Of a stretch of DNA of 6,112 nt, positions 5,840-6,112 are shown in pieces. Source of the DNA: an uncultured Eubacteriales bacterium (GTDB lineage Bacteria; Bacillota; Clostridia; Oscillospirales; Oscillospiraceae); assembly GCA_949744025.1 (NCBI GenBank), contig CATJWA010000339.1, positions 1-6,112 of the forward strand, read 5' to 3'. The translations under genes were made by a program, and so were the position numbers. The notes beneath the pieces were generated by a model. That model ran no database searches and was not told the DNA's origin. It was given only the letters and a program-made list of their open reading frames with translations. Numbering within the stretch: position 1 is the first letter of the stretch; each line of letters opens with the position of its first letter.

Positions 5840-5944
5840 CCCCAGACTGGCTGGGCAGCACGTTACCGTGCGGCAGGCAAAAACCACCTGAGCCCCGGTA
5901 TCGAATTAAAAGTTCTTTTTGATTCTTTTTACCCAAGGGCATTA
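5840..5944 (+). ncRNA. candidate structured leader RNA between ylxM and ffh (family unknown)
   Basis: The 195-base ylxM-ffh spacer has no reading frame worth calling but folds locally: CCCAG/CTGGG around ACTGG near 5841-5855, GCACG/CGTGC around TTAC near 5857-5870, a weaker pairing of GGCAGG with CCTGAGCC (about 5872-5895), then a purine/T-rich linker with AAAAG-TT-CTTTT and two T5 runs (5908-5930). It is followed directly by the terminator-like hairpin at 5945-5983. I compared it by eye with SRP RNA, 6S RNA and the common riboswitch classes and recognise none; in particular no SRP GGAAG-type tetraloop motif is present. It could be a cis-acting leader of ffh, a small RNA, or simply a ylxM 3' end. 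Confidence 0.35.
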
Positions 5945-5983
5945 AGAGGCCCTAATGCTTATTGCATTTCGCAAAGGGCCTCT
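5945..5983 (+). terminator. hairpin terminator or attenuator upstream of ffh
   Basis: AGAGGCCCT (5945-5953) pairs perfectly with AGGGCCTCT (5975-5983), and inside it AATGC (5954-5958) pairs with GCATT (5964-5968) around TTATT. The following ATATCTTTC is only a weak T-tract. Upstream, GCATTA (5939-5944) is complementary to TAATGC (5953-5958), and AGGGC (5936-5940) to GCCCT (5949-5953); either pairing would break the main stem. The layout is that of a terminator with a competing antiterminator, ending 25 bases before the ffh ribosome binding site. No separate ffh promoter is evident, so full termination here would silence ffh. Confidence 0.55.
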
Positions 5984-6023
5984 ATATCTTTCAAGAAAAA
6001 GTATGGTAAGGAGGGACGCGGAA

Positions 6024-6112
6024 ATGGCGTTTGAATCACTTTCGGAAAAGCTCTCCGCGGCCTTTAAGAAGCTGCGCGGGAAAGGGCGGCTGTCGGAGGC
6101 CGACGTAAAGGA
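6024..6112 (+). CDS. ffh: signal recognition particle protein Ffh, N-terminal part (cut by window edge)
   Basis: Ffh (SRP54) is the GTPase that with SRP RNA binds signal sequences on ribosomes and delivers them to FtsY at the membrane. Only the first 29 codons are present. They read MAFESLSEKLSAAFKKLRGK followed by GRLSEADVK, the standard start of the helical N domain (the LRGKGxLxEADV pattern). The ATG at 6024 is preceded by AAGGAGG (6008-6014) with 9-base spacing. The ylxM gene just upstream on the same strand supports the identity. Expression probably comes from the strong ylxM promoter through the structured spacer. The G domain and M domain lie beyond the right edge. Confidence 0.93.
   Translation, partial: MAFESLSEKLSAAFKKLRGKGRLSEADVK

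Noticed and set aside
5460..5942. 160-codon minus-strand frame opposite ylxM
   Set aside because: Antisense to a clearly identified gene and its promoter, with no recognisable protein features.
5829..6023. SRP RNA, 6S RNA or a known riboswitch between ylxM and ffh
   Set aside because: The neighbourhood suggested an SRP RNA, but the conserved tetraloop and internal-loop motifs are missing, and no riboswitch core that I know is present on either strand.

Overview
This 6.1 kb window is a chromosomal housekeeping segment from a moderately GC-rich bacterium of the Firmicutes, most likely class Clostridia (Oscillospirales-like gut lineages would fit). The case rests on a perfect CIRCE operator before groES-groEL, strong GGAGG ribosome binding sites before nearly every gene, sigma-A type promoters, a ylxM gene (a Firmicutes marker) next to ffh, and GC-rich genes separated by AT-rich spacers. 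The genus cannot be named from the sequence alone.

Layout, left to right. A minus-strand pair rimM-trmD occupies 1-744; trmD is cut by the left edge, and the pair has its own promoter at 773-801. A 345-base gene-free gap (745-1089) holds that promoter, a cluster of hairpins (822-964) and two strong hairpin terminators (988-1041 and 1048-1083), the second clearly serving groEL. Next, on the minus strand, is the groES-groEL chaperonin operon (1090-3029), with its promoter and HrcA/CIRCE site at 3108-3173. Upstream of it, also on the minus strand, is a two-gene operon (3270-5347): a THUMP-domain 23S rRNA methyltransferase of the RlmL/YpsC type followed by a diacylglycerol-kinase-family lipid kinase. 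A divergent control region (5348-5495) then separates this operon from the plus-strand ylxM-ffh pair, which is driven by an exact-consensus TTGACA-N17-TATAAT promoter. ffh is cut by the right edge. The 195-base spacer between ylxM and ffh contains several hairpins arranged like a terminator/antiterminator.

How the genes relate. Most serve RNA maturation, ribosome assembly or protein biogenesis: TrmD (tRNA m1G37), RimM (30S maturation), the rRNA methyltransferase, GroES/GroEL (folding), and YlxM/Ffh (signal recognition particle). The lipid kinase is the exception. In many Firmicutes ylxM-ffh-rpsP-khpA-rimM-trmD form one block; here ylxM-ffh and rimM-trmD lie on opposite strands about 4.8 kb apart with unrelated operons between them, so the block has been rearranged.

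I found no defence system, mobile element, CRISPR array or other undescribed protein system. What remains unexplained is non-coding: the hairpin cluster between groEL and rimM, and the structured ylxM-ffh spacer.
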